Of a stretch of 64,000 nucleotides of DNA, positions 34,905-42,466 are shown in pieces. The stretch's first letter is position 1, and every line of letters starts with the position of its first letter. Source of the stretch: Zhengella sp020637775 (GTDB lineage: Bacteria; Pseudomonadota; Alphaproteobacteria; Rhizobiales; Rhizobiaceae); assembly GCF_041397485.1 (NCBI RefSeq), contig NZ_JAWKWO010000004.1, positions 448,455 through 512,454 of the forward strand. Direction: 5' to 3'. The position numbers were made by a program, and so were the translations under genes. Below the pieces are notes generated by a model, which did not search any database, was not told the DNA's origin, and saw only the letters and a list, made by a program, of their open reading frames with translations.

Positions 34905-34937
34905 GGGCCGCCGGCGCCAGGACGGCGCCAGCGGCCC
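34905..34937. terminator. Bidirectional terminator between iclR and rpiB
   Basis: Long GC hairpin with arms GGGCCGCCGGCGCC and GGCGCCAGCGGCCC (one mismatch) around a short loop, in the 78-base gap between convergent genes. No long T tracts, so efficiency is uncertain. Confidence 0.6.
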
Positions 34938-34969
34938 GGTCAAGTCCCGGGAGGGGATGGATTGGCGCC

Positions 34970-35425
34970 TCAGCGCGCGTTGTATTTCGCGTCCACGTCA
35001 TTGATCGCCTGGACATTGCCGGCAGAGCGGCCTTCCGGGTCGAAGGTCTCCTTCAGATAGGCATCGGCAATGGCCTTTGCCAGTTCCGCGCCGATCACCC
35101 GCGCACCCATGGTGATGATCTGCGCATTGTTCGACAGGGCAGCCCGTTCCGCCGAATAGGTATCGTGGCATTGCGCGGCGCGAATGCCGGGCACCTTGTT
35201 GGCCGACATGGCCACGCCGATGCCCGTGCCGCAGATCAGGATCGCCCGTTCATAGGTGCCGTCGAGGACGGCGCTGGCCACCCGGTCCGCCAGGTTGGCA
35301 TAGAAGGCATCCGGCCCGTCTTCGGTGCGCGAAATCTCCTCCACCTCGTGCCTGTCCTTGAGATGATCGGCCAGCACCTTGGCCAGCCCCTCGCCCGCGC
35401 TGTCTCCGGCGACTGCAATCTTCAT
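34970..35425 (-). CDS. rpiB: RpiB/EryI-type sugar phosphate isomerase
   Basis: 151 aa RpiB-fold isomerase. MKIAVAGDSAGEGLAKVLADHL, AILICGTGIGVAMSANKVPGIRAAQCHDTYSAERAALSNNAQIITMG are the family signatures, with the catalytic cysteine in ICGTGIG. In Brucella and rhizobia the second RpiB (EryI) turns D-erythrulose-4-phosphate into D-erythrose-4-phosphate. The order DeoR - triosephosphate isomerase-like - RpiB here is that of erythritol operons, so I infer EryI-like function over ribose-5-phosphate isomerase, though both are possible. Confidence 0.88.
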   Translation of the reverse strand: MKIAVAGDSAGEGLAKVLADHLKDRHEVEEISRTEDGPDAFYANLADRVASAVLDGTYERAILICGTGIGVAMSANKVPGIRAAQCHDTYSAERAALSNNAQIITMGARVIGAELAKAIADAYLKETFDPEGRSAGNVQAINDVDAKYNAR

Positions 35426-35440
35426 GGTCCTGTCTCCTTG

Positions 35441-36211
35441 TCAGATCGATTTGGCGCAACGCGCCAGGATGTCGAGATAGCCCTCGGCCTGCCAGGCCGA
35501 ACGCCCGATGAAAAGCCCGTCCACGTGCGGGCATGAAATCAGTTCTGTGCAATTGCCCGGATTGACCGAGCCGCCATAGAGGCAGGGCACGCGCCGCCCG
35601 AGAACATCCTGCGCAACGGCGATGATCTCGCCCTGGCGGGCGTCGGCATAGTCGCTGGTGGCGGGAATGCCGTTGGCGCCGATCGCCCAGACCGGCTCAT
35701 AGGCCAGCAACACGGGCGCCTGCTTCTGCGCCTCCGAAAGCCGGCTGAGCGCTCCGCGCACCTGCGCCTCGAGAACCGCGCGGGCGCGGCCCGCTTCCCG
35801 CTCGGCCAGCGTCTCGCCGATGCAGATGAGCGGGATCAGCCCGTGGCGCACCGCCGCCTCCACCTTCAGTCCCACCGTCTCGTCGCTCTCGCCGAAATGT
35901 TCGCGCCGTTCCGAATGGCCAAGCTCGACCATGTCGAGCCCGCAATCGGTGAGCATGACCGGGGAAATCTCGCCCGTCCAGGCGCCATCGTCGGCCCAAT
36001 GCATGGTCTGCGCCCCCACCTTCACGGAAGTCGGGGCCAGGGCCCGCTTGACCTCGCGCACGGCGGTAAAGGGCGGAATGACGAAACGCTGGATGCGCGC
36101 GTCGCGCTCGCCGTCGGCGGCGGCCAGCGTATCGGCAAAGGCGAGTGCCTCGGCCAGGGTCTTGTTCATCTTCCAGCTCGTGCCGATCCAGAGCGGCGAA
36201 GTGTCGGTCAT
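35441..36211 (-). CDS. Triosephosphate isomerase-like enzyme (TpiB/EryH type)
   Basis: 256 aa TIM barrel with the full catalytic set: K14 in TSWKMNK, H99 in ELGHSERR and E172 in AYEPVWAIG, plus the phosphate loop YGGSVNPGNC. So it is a functional TIM-family isomerase. In erythritol clusters this paralog (EryH) isomerises tetrulose-4-phosphate, not triose phosphate. The start overlaps the DeoR stop by four bases; rpiB follows 16 bases downstream. Expected partner of EryC and EryI steps on the route from erythritol to erythrose-4-phosphate. Confidence 0.88.
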   Translation of the reverse strand: MTDTSPLWIGTSWKMNKTLAEALAFADTLAAADGERDARIQRFVIPPFTAVREVKRALAPTSVKVGAQTMHWADDGAWTGEISPVMLTDCGLDMVELGHSERREHFGESDETVGLKVEAAVRHGLIPLICIGETLAEREAGRARAVLEAQVRGALSRLSEAQKQAPVLLAYEPVWAIGANGIPATSDYADARQGEIIAVAQDVLGRRVPCLYGGSVNPGNCTELISCPHVDGLFIGRSAWQAEGYLDILARCAKSI

Positions 36212-36981
36212 TCTGTGTCACCCATGGCGATTGTGAGGGAAAGTCCTGCGCGTTCCAGCGCGGCACGGGCGTCCGGCTCGGGCGCGTCATCGGTCATGAT
36301 CGTATCGAACGCGGAAAGATCGGCCAGCAGATGCAGCGCGGTCCGCCCGAAACGACTGTGGTTGACCAGCAGGCAGCGCCGCTGGGCCCCATCCATCATG
36401 GCGCGCTTGGCGCGCACCACCGCCTCATCCATATGAAAGGCCTGAAGCCCGGAAACCGCCGGCGAGGAGATGAAGGCGATATCGGCCCGCATCCGTAACA
36501 GCGCCTCTTCGGTGACGATGCCGAGAAAGGCGTTGAACTTGGGCGAATAGACGCCGCCCGTGGCGATCAGCGTGATGCCGGCCTCGCCGCGCAGGCGGTC
36601 GATCACGGCGCCATTGTTGGAAATCACGGTCAGCGGCCGCTTCTCGGGCAACAGGCTGCCAAGCAATCCGGCCATCGACCCGTCATTGACCATGACGGTC
36701 ATTCCCGGCTCGACGAGGTCGAGCGCTGCGCGCGCCATGCGCGTTTTCGCCGCCGCATCCTGGCGTTCGCGCACGCGGAAATCGCTTTCGAACCGGGTGC
36801 CCGCCTCGATGGTGGCGCCACCGCGCACCTTGCGCAGCAGGCCGGCCTGCTCCAGGTCGTCGAGATCGCGATGGATCGTCATGCGCGAGACGGCGAAGCG
36901 CTCGGCCAGCGCGTCGAGCTCCACCGCACGATCCTCGACCAGCAGATCCATGATCGCCTGTCTGCGCTCCTCACGCTTCAC
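36208..36981 (-). CDS. DeoR/GlpR-family repressor (EryR-like)
   Basis: About 257 aa from a GTG at 36981 (VKREERRQAIMDLL), which has AGGAGG seven bases before it; the frame is open to 37041. N-terminal DeoR HTH (VELDALAERFAVSRMTIHRDLDDLEQAGLLRKVRGGA) and C-terminal sugar-phosphate sensor domain (NDGSMAGLLGSLLP, TLIATGGVYSPKFNAFLGIVTEEALLRMRADIAFIS, HMDEAVVRAKRAMM). The effector should be a sugar phosphate, probably a tetrulose phosphate. Coupled to the isomerase gene, divergent from the transaldolase gene, with a likely operator between them. Confidence 0.9.
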   Translation of the reverse strand: MKREERRQAIMDLLVEDRAVELDALAERFAVSRMTIHRDLDDLEQAGLLRKVRGGATIEAGTRFESDFRVRERQDAAAKTRMARAALDLVEPGMTVMVNDGSMAGLLGSLLPEKRPLTVISNNGAVIDRLRGEAGITLIATGGVYSPKFNAFLGIVTEEALLRMRADIAFISSPAVSGLQAFHMDEAVVRAKRAMMDGAQRRCLLVNHSRFGRTALHLLADLSAFDTIMTDDAPEPDARAALERAGLSLTIAMGDTE

Positions 36982-37059
36982 GGCCTGCCTCCTCGACCCT
37001 GACAATACCGGCCCTTCTACCGCATGATGCAACATTATCAAAACAATTTTTGTGATTTT

Positions 37060-37084
37060 GTGATTTTTAATTGCGAAATATCAC
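37060..37084. promoter_or_regulatory. DeoR operator candidate between deoR and transaldolase
   Basis: GTGAT-TTTTAATTGCGAAAT-ATCAC, an inverted repeat in an AT-rich stretch (37025-37095) in the 190-base divergent promoter region; a further TGTGAT direct repeat lies just upstream. A closely similar sequence occurs at 41606 before the GlpD-like gene. Confidence 0.5.
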
Positions 37085-37171
37085 ATTCTGCCCTATCCAT
37101 CCGCCGCGACACCGCAACCTGGCATGCGCCGCCATCCCCGTTTCGCGGCCGCCCAATGCAAGAGGAACGCC

Positions 37172-37825
37172 ATGAAATTCTTCGTCGATACCGCCATCGT
37201 GGATGAAATCCGCGAACTCAACGATTACGGCCTGCTGGACGGCGTGACGACGAACCCGTCGCTGATCGCCAAGTCCGGCCGAGACTTCAAGGAGGTGATC
37301 GCCGAGATCGCGGCACTGGTGGAAGGGCCGGTTTCGGCGGAAGTCGCCGCCATGGATTTTGCCGGCATGGTGGCCGAGGGCGAGCATCTCGCGGCCATCG
37401 CCGGCAATATCGTCATCAAGCTGCCGCTGACGCTGGACGGGCTGAAGGCCTGCCGCCATTTCTCGCAGAAGGGCATCCGCACCAATGTCACGCTGTGCTT
37501 TTCGGCCAACCAGGCGCTGCTCGCGGCCAAGGCCGGCGCGACCTACATCTCGCCCTTCGTCGGCCGGCTGGATGACATCCATATCGACGGCATGGAGCTG
37601 ATCCGCGAGATCCGCATGATCTACGACAACTACGGATTCAAGACCGAAATCCTCGCAGCCTCGATCCGCTCGGCCAACCATGTCAAGGATGCCGCGCTTG
37701 CCGGGGCGGACGTGGCGACCATCCCCGCCGCCGTCATCAAGGGCCTTGCCCGCCATGTCCTCACCGACAAGGGGCTGGACCAGTTCGCCAGGGACTGGGC
37801 GGCAACCGGACAGACGATCCTGTAA
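37172..37825 (+). CDS. TalC-type transaldolase (fructose-6-phosphate aldolase family)
   Basis: 217 aa. DGVTTNPSLIAKSG, the Schiff-base lysine K83 in NIVIKLPLT, TLCFSANQALLAAKAGATYISPFVGR and SIRSANHVKDAALAGADVATIPA. This small family divides into fructose-6-phosphate aldolases (Gln and Tyr at two active-site positions) and transaldolases (Glu and Phe). Here the positions are E57 (VSAEVAA) and F129 (SPFVGR), which favours transaldolase. That fits the context: erythrose-4-phosphate formed by the neighbouring erythritol-type genes would be one of its substrates. The ATG at 37172 follows AGAGGAAC. Confidence 0.88.
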   Translation: MKFFVDTAIVDEIRELNDYGLLDGVTTNPSLIAKSGRDFKEVIAEIAALVEGPVSAEVAAMDFAGMVAEGEHLAAIAGNIVIKLPLTLDGLKACRHFSQKGIRTNVTLCFSANQALLAAKAGATYISPFVGRLDDIHIDGMELIREIRMIYDNYGFKTEILAASIRSANHVKDAALAGADVATIPAAVIKGLARHVLTDKGLDQFARDWAATGQTIL

Positions 37826-37832
37826 TGTGAAA

Positions 37833-37868
37833 GGCGTCTGCGCACCGCTTGCCGCTGCGCAGACCGCC
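37833..37868. terminator. Bidirectional terminator between transaldolase and alcohol dehydrogenase genes
   Basis: Inverted repeat GGCG-TCTGCGCA ... TGCGCAGA-C-CGCC (one bulge) in the 49-base gap between convergent genes. Confidence 0.6.
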
Positions 37869-37874
37869 TCACGT

Positions 37875-39032
37875 TCAGCCGGCTGCCAGCATCACAGCGT
37901 CGAGGTCGGCTGCCGACAATGCGGCCGGATTGGCTTTCATCGACGAGGAACTCGCCGCCGCCGCCGCCGCGCTCGCCCGGACATCGGCATCCACGCCCAT
38001 TTCCGACAGCGCCGGCAGGCCATTGTCGCGCGACCACTGCGCCAGTACGGAAGCCGCCGTTTCAAGCGACATGCCCTGTGGCAGGTCGAAGGCCTGTCCG
38101 ATCCAGCCGGCCACCTCGTCGAACCGCGCGACGAGCGCCGGATCAGCCACCGCGCGGCGATTGGCCACCAGCACCGGCGGCAACAGCACCCCGCAGATCG
38201 CTCCGTGTGCGGCACCCGCCAGGCCGCCCAGCGGCCCGGCCAGGCCATGCACCGCGCCGAGCCCCGCATTGGCCAGTGCCAGCCCCCCGCACAGGCTCAC
38301 CCAGGCCATTTCGTCGCGGGCGCGCTCATCTTCGCCTTCCATCAGCCGCTTGAGCGCAAGAAGCCCGCGCGGGATTGCATCGCGGCACAATGCGTCCGTC
38401 ATCGCGTTGGCGCGCGTGCAAAGATAGGGCTCGATCACCTGCGTGATGGCGTCCAGACCCGACGCCAATGTCACGTCGCGCGGGCAATCGTCGGTCAGCG
38501 CCGGATCGACAATGGCAATGTCTGGCAGCATGCGCGGATCGCGCAGCGACACCTTGCGCCGGTGTTCCGGCACGCCGATTACCGCATTGCGCGTCACTTC
38601 CGCGCCGGTTCCCGCCGTGGTCGGCATGGCGATGAAGGGCAGCGGGTCGGTTTCCAGCGCCATGCCTTTGCCCACCACCTCAAGGTGATCCATCATCGGC
38701 CGCGGCGCCGGCACCAGCGCGGCGATTGCCTTGCCCGCATCGACCACCGCACCGCCGCCGAAGGCGACGACAACCTGCGCGCCGCTTTTGCGCGCCAGCG
38801 CCACGCCGGCTTCGATCATGCTGGTATCCGGCTCGCCCGCAACGGCAAACCCGGTCACACGGCAGCCCTCGGCCACAAGGCCATTGGCCAGGGCGGCGCT
38901 GCGCCGCGGGTTCGAACCATGCACCAGCAGCACGGACGTGCCGAAGGCCGCAATGCGTTGTGGCGCGGCCTGCGCCTGTCCACGACCGAACAGGATCTCG
39001 GTGGCGGTGCGAAAGGAAAAGCTGTTTGTCAT
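37875..39032 (-). CDS. Iron-containing alcohol dehydrogenase (maleylacetate reductase-like)
   Basis: 385 aa group III ADH. NAD loop GGGAVVDAGKAIAAL near residue 100, TTAGTGAEVTRNAVI, the metal-site residues in DAITQVIEPYLC and GAVHGLAGPLGGLAGAAHGAICG. Substrate subgroup is unclear: this family includes maleylacetate reductases, glycerol dehydrogenases and short-chain ADHs. It lies last in the minus-strand operon with EryC- and GlpD-like genes, so oxidation of a tetritol, a ketose or a glycolaldehyde-like product is possible. It is not part of the known Brucella erythritol route. Confidence 0.85.
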   Translation of the reverse strand: MTNSFSFRTATEILFGRGQAQAAPQRIAAFGTSVLLVHGSNPRRSAALANGLVAEGCRVTGFAVAGEPDTSMIEAGVALARKSGAQVVVAFGGGAVVDAGKAIAALVPAPRPMMDHLEVVGKGMALETDPLPFIAMPTTAGTGAEVTRNAVIGVPEHRRKVSLRDPRMLPDIAIVDPALTDDCPRDVTLASGLDAITQVIEPYLCTRANAMTDALCRDAIPRGLLALKRLMEGEDERARDEMAWVSLCGGLALANAGLGAVHGLAGPLGGLAGAAHGAICGVLLPPVLVANRRAVADPALVARFDEVAGWIGQAFDLPQGMSLETAASVLAQWSRDNGLPALSEMGVDADVRASAAAAAASSSSMKANPAALSAADLDAVMLAAG

Positions 39033-39075
39033 GGCCTGCCCGGCGGGCGCCCCTCCCTGATTGGCGAATCGGCCG

Positions 39076-40008
39076 TCAGAGTTTCAGCCTTTCCGCGCCC
39101 GTGTCGATATGCGGCGCCCAGAAAGCCACACTTTCGGCGATCTGCGGAATGACCTCACGGTCGTTCGGCTCGCGCTCCTTGAAGCTGAGTTCGAGACAGA
39201 TCTCATTATCCGCCGCGCCGCCCTCCGCCAGTGCCGCCAGAAGCGGTTCCGGCTGGATACGCCCGCGCGCGTTGAAGTCTGCCGTGAACGGACGGTGTCC
39301 GCCCTTGTCCATCAGGCTTTGCTTGATGTGGATGATCGGAGAAACCTTCGGCACCGCCCGCGCCCAGGCATAGGGATCATAGTCGTCGGGATTGGCGGAG
39401 GTCACGTCGCCATGGTCGATATCGGCCATCATCCACATCGGCACGGCCATGTTCGCCGCCGTCAGCCGGTCCTGAAGTGCGAGGCAGGCTTCGATCGTCT
39501 CGCCGAATTCCCGGCCCACGCTCATCGGCTCCCAGAACACGTAGGACAGGCCAGCGGCCTTCGCATGGTCCGCCACCTCCGCCCAGCACTCGATGGCAAT
39601 GCGGATCAGGTCCTCGCGCCGCTGCGGATCGTCGTAGTCCCGATAGGTGAAGATGGCGAATTGCGTGCCCACCGTCACGCCGCCGAGGTCGCCGATGATG
39701 TCGGCAAAGGTCTTGAACCAGTCGACGTAGTAGCGCCGCACCTCTGCATCCGGATGGCCGAAATGGTTGAGCCGGCCATAGGGGCCGGTCATGCCGCTGG
39801 TGATCCGCACACCGGTGCGCTGGCAGGCAGCCTCCATCTGCCGGGTCAGGCGGCGGATGGTTGACGCCGGCCAGGACGGATTGATGAATTCATGCGTCAG
39901 TTGCAGGTCACGCAGGCGGATGTCGCGCGCCACGGTTTCGATCAGGTCGTCCGGATCGGCGAAGCGGTTGACCAGCGGGTTGGTGTTGAGCGACAGCGTC
40001 AGGCCCAT
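39076..40008 (-). CDS. eryC: EryC-type sugar phosphate epimerase/racemase (TIM barrel)
   Basis: 310 aa Xyl isomerase-like TIM barrel. Starting MGLTLSLNTNPLVNRFADPDDLIETVARDIRLRDLQLTHEFINPSW, which closely matches what I remember of Brucella EryC, with metal-site-like FWEPMS, MMADIDHGD, HIKQS and CLELSFKERE. EryC was first called a dehydrogenase and later shown to be a tetrulose-4-phosphate racemase in the erythritol pathway. The neighbouring GlpD-like gene (15 bases upstream) would make its substrate. Symbol given on family resemblance; substrate not proven. Confidence 0.83.
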   Translation of the reverse strand: MGLTLSLNTNPLVNRFADPDDLIETVARDIRLRDLQLTHEFINPSWPASTIRRLTRQMEAACQRTGVRITSGMTGPYGRLNHFGHPDAEVRRYYVDWFKTFADIIGDLGGVTVGTQFAIFTYRDYDDPQRREDLIRIAIECWAEVADHAKAAGLSYVFWEPMSVGREFGETIEACLALQDRLTAANMAVPMWMMADIDHGDVTSANPDDYDPYAWARAVPKVSPIIHIKQSLMDKGGHRPFTADFNARGRIQPEPLLAALAEGGAADNEICLELSFKEREPNDREVIPQIAESVAFWAPHIDTGAERLKL

Positions 40009-40023
40009 GATGCTCCGGCTCCT

Positions 40024-41541
40024 TCAGGCGGCGTCGGAAAAGCGCTGGCTTTCAAACCATTCGGCGAAGGCCGCCTTCTCCGCATCGCTCAGGTGAAGAT
40101 AATGCTTGGTGCGCCGTTCGAGAATGTCCCCCGGCGTCTGCGCCCATTCCTTTTCCACCAGATAGCGCACTTCCGCTTCGTGCAGCAGCCCGCCGAAATG
40201 CCGGCCGAGGTCGTCGAGCGAGCATGCATTCTTGACGATGGCTTTCGTCCGCGTTCCATAGACGCGCCCATAATGTTCGCGCAGGCTGCGCGGCATCCAG
40301 GCATAGGTCTGGCGAAGACCGTCGAGAAACGTCTCGAAATCGGCGTTCGCCATGTCGCCGCCGGGCAACGGCGCATGTTCGGTCCAGTCGCCGCCCATCT
40401 GCGGAAAAACCGGTTTCAGCTTGCCCATCCCGCGTTCGGCCAGTTCCCGGAACGTGGTGATCTTTCCGCCGAAAATGTTGAGCAGCGGCGCGCCGCCCGT
40501 CTCGTCGAGATCGAAGACATAGTCGCGCGTGACCGCCGACGGATTGCCCTGGCCGTCATCGAACAGGGGACGCACGCCGGAAAAGGCATGGATCACGTCA
40601 TCGCGCGTCAGCTTCTCCTTGAAATAGCGGTTCACCGCCGCGATCAGGTAGTCGATCTCGTTCTCGTCCGCCGTCACGTCTTCCGGCCGCCCGTCATAGG
40701 CGATATCCGTCGTGCCGATCAGCGCCTTGTCGCCCTCGTAAGGATTGATGAAGATCACCCGCTTGTCGGTGTTCTGGACGAGATAGGCATTCGAGCCCTT
40801 CCAGAACTTCGGCACGATGATGTGGCTGCCCTTGACGAGCCGCACATTGCGCCGGGAATTCGCGCCGGCCACGCGCCCGATGACATCCATCACCCAAGGG
40901 CCGGCGGCATTGACGATGCAGCGGGCCCGGAAGTGCCGGGTCTCGCCGGTTGCTTCGCTGCGGGTCGTCACGCTCCACGCGCCATCCTCGCGGCGCACCG
41001 TCACGGCCGCGGTGCGTGTCAGCACGGTTGCGCCGCGCTCGGCCGCATCCACGGCATTGAGCACCACGAGCCGGGCGTCATCGACCCAGCAATCGGAATA
41101 TTCGAACCCCTTGGTGAACTGGTCGAGCAGCGGCGCCCCTTCCGGGTCGCGGCGCAGATCGAGCGTGCGCGTGCCCGGCAGCTTCTTGCGCCCGCCCAGA
41201 TGATCGTAGAGGAACAGGCCGAGCCGGACCAGCCACGCCGGACGGTCCTGCGGGCTGTGCGGCAGCACGAAGCGCATCGGCCAGATGATATGCGGCGCGG
41301 CGTTCAGAAGCACTTCCCGCTCGATCAGCGCCTCGCGCACCAGCCGGAACTCGTAATATTCCAGGTAGCGCAGCCCGCCGTGAACCAGCTTGCCCGACCG
41401 CGATGACGTGCCCTGGGCAAGATCGTCCTTCTCGCACAGCACGACGGACAAGCCACGCCCGGCGGCATCACGCGCGATGCCCGCGCCGTTGATCCCGCCG
41501 CCGATCACGAAAAGATCGACTGTCTCCGCCTGTGTCGACAT
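40024..41541 (-). CDS. eryB: FAD-dependent glycerol-3-phosphate dehydrogenase family protein (EryB-like)
   Basis: 505 aa. FAD motif DLFVIGGGINGAGIARDAAGRGLSVVLCEKDDLAQGTSSRSGKLVHGGLRYLE and the late GGKITTFRELAERGM are the GlpD hallmarks. An AGGAGGAGC sits directly before the ATG. In erythritol operons EryB, a GlpD paralog, oxidises L-erythritol-4-phosphate to tetrulose-4-phosphate at the membrane, passing electrons to quinone. Its link with EryC-, TIM- and RpiB-type genes argues for EryB over GlpD, but glycerol-3-phosphate dehydrogenase cannot be excluded. No erythritol kinase (EryA) is present in this window. Confidence 0.82.
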   Translation of the reverse strand: MSTQAETVDLFVIGGGINGAGIARDAAGRGLSVVLCEKDDLAQGTSSRSGKLVHGGLRYLEYYEFRLVREALIEREVLLNAAPHIIWPMRFVLPHSPQDRPAWLVRLGLFLYDHLGGRKKLPGTRTLDLRRDPEGAPLLDQFTKGFEYSDCWVDDARLVVLNAVDAAERGATVLTRTAAVTVRREDGAWSVTTRSEATGETRHFRARCIVNAAGPWVMDVIGRVAGANSRRNVRLVKGSHIIVPKFWKGSNAYLVQNTDKRVIFINPYEGDKALIGTTDIAYDGRPEDVTADENEIDYLIAAVNRYFKEKLTRDDVIHAFSGVRPLFDDGQGNPSAVTRDYVFDLDETGGAPLLNIFGGKITTFRELAERGMGKLKPVFPQMGGDWTEHAPLPGGDMANADFETFLDGLRQTYAWMPRSLREHYGRVYGTRTKAIVKNACSLDDLGRHFGGLLHEAEVRYLVEKEWAQTPGDILERRTKHYLHLSDAEKAAFAEWFESQRFSDAA

Positions 41542-41605
41542 GCCATGCTCCTCCTTGCCGTCCTGCCGGGCCGACAGGCTTTATACACCAGCACGCTTTC
41601 GCCTA

Positions 41606-41641
41606 GTGATTTTTTTTGCGCATATTGAAATTTTTTTCAAT
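41606..41641. promoter_or_regulatory. Promoter/operator region of the eryB-like operon
   Basis: GTGATTTTTTTTGCGCATATTGAAA (split: 41606-41620 and 41621-41630) resembles the candidate site at 37060, and a perfect inverted repeat ATTGAAA-TTTT-TTTCAAT (41624-41641) overlaps it. The region is strongly AT-rich in GC-rich surroundings and lies 65-100 bases upstream of the eryB-like start. Likely binding site for the DeoR regulator. Confidence 0.45.
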
Positions 41642-41660
41642 CCATGCGGAAGACATTCCT

Positions 41661-41688
41661 GCCGCCACCCCGGATCGGGGGCGGCGGC
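41661..41688 (-). terminator. Probable terminator downstream of ribH
   Basis: GCCGCC-A-CCCC ... GGGG-G-CGGCGGC hairpin 30-60 bases after the ribH stop on the minus strand, read as GCCGCCGCCCC/GGGGTGGCGGC in the RNA. No U run follows, so it may terminate only partly and allow read-through towards the eryB-like gene. Confidence 0.45.
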
Positions 41689-41719
41689 ACGCGTGAAGAG
41701 CGGGAAGGACTGGCTCCGG

Positions 41720-42199
41720 TCAGGCGCTTTGCTGCATCGCTTCGCCGGCCATCCGCGCATCGAGGTCCAGCACCTGGCGAACGGCTTCGGCGGCCTCCTC
41801 GCCCTTGGTCACGAAATGCTCGCGGTAGAAGGCGGTCAGCGTATCGACCGGCTGGTAGTTATGCGGCGTCAGCGACACGGAAAAGACCGGCACATCGGTG
41901 TCCATCTGGGCGCGCATCAGGCCGTCGACCACGGCGCCGGCCACGAAGTCGTGCCGGTAGATGCCGCCATCCACGACAAAGGCAGCGGCGACGACCGCAT
42001 CATAGCGGCCGGTACCGGCCAGCTTGCGCGCCAGCAGCGGCATCTCGAAGGCGCCGGGAACATCGAACGTGTCAATCGTGGCGCCGGGCATCAGGCGCGC
42101 GGCAGCCTGCCTGAAGCCTTCATGCGCACGGTCGACGATGTCGGCATGCCAGCGGGCCTTGATGAAGGCGATGCGGGGAGAGGTGGAAATGTGTGACAT
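41720..42199 (-). CDS. ribH: 6,7-dimethyl-8-ribityllumazine synthase, RibH2 type
   Basis: 159 aa, penultimate step of riboflavin synthesis: condensation of 5-amino-6-ribitylaminouracil with 3,4-dihydroxy-2-butanone-4-phosphate. IAFIKARWHADIVDRAHEGF, FDVPGAFEMPLLAR and FVVDGGIYRHDFVAGAVVDGLM match RibH2, the second lumazine synthase of Brucella and rhizobia, which lacks parts of the classical pentameric signature. An FMN riboswitch precedes it. Such bacteria usually have another RibH elsewhere; RibH2 is often the flavin-regulated one. Overlapping promoter of the next operon lies downstream. Confidence 0.93.
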   Translation of the reverse strand: MSHISTSPRIAFIKARWHADIVDRAHEGFRQAAARLMPGATIDTFDVPGAFEMPLLARKLAGTGRYDAVVAAAFVVDGGIYRHDFVAGAVVDGLMRAQMDTDVPVFSVSLTPHNYQPVDTLTAFYREHFVTKGEEAAEAVRQVLDLDARMAGEAMQQSA

Positions 42200-42286
42200 T
42201 GCGGAACCCTTGCCTTTGGCGTTGCATCAGGTCCCAGAGCATGACCATGGACCGGCCGGCCGTTGAAATGGCCTGCCATCCGCGGT

Positions 42287-42407
42287 TCTCTTCCATCCGG
42301 ACTGTCACCGTCGGCCCCGGAATTTCACCGGATCTGCTGACCTTCCGTCACCGGAAGCGCTCGCGGGCTGTCACCGCCGGTGGGGAATTTCACCCCGCCC
42401 TGAGAAC
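42287..42407 (-). ncRNA. FMN riboswitch (RFN element)
   Basis: On the minus strand the conserved blocks of the RFN element appear in order: CTCAGGGCGGGGTG, CCCCACCGGCGGTGAC, AGCCCGCGAGCGC, GGTCAGCAGATCCGGTG, AATTCCGGGGCCGACGGTGAC and AGTCCGGATGGAAGA. It ends about 88 bases before the ribH start. FMN binding should reduce expression of ribH, probably by hiding its ribosome binding site or by premature termination; I could not define the expression platform. Confidence 0.95.
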
Positions 42408-42466
42408 GCCCGATTTGGTAGCCGAGCCCGCGCGTCCGGTCAATCGCCGCATGTTGACGGTCCGTT

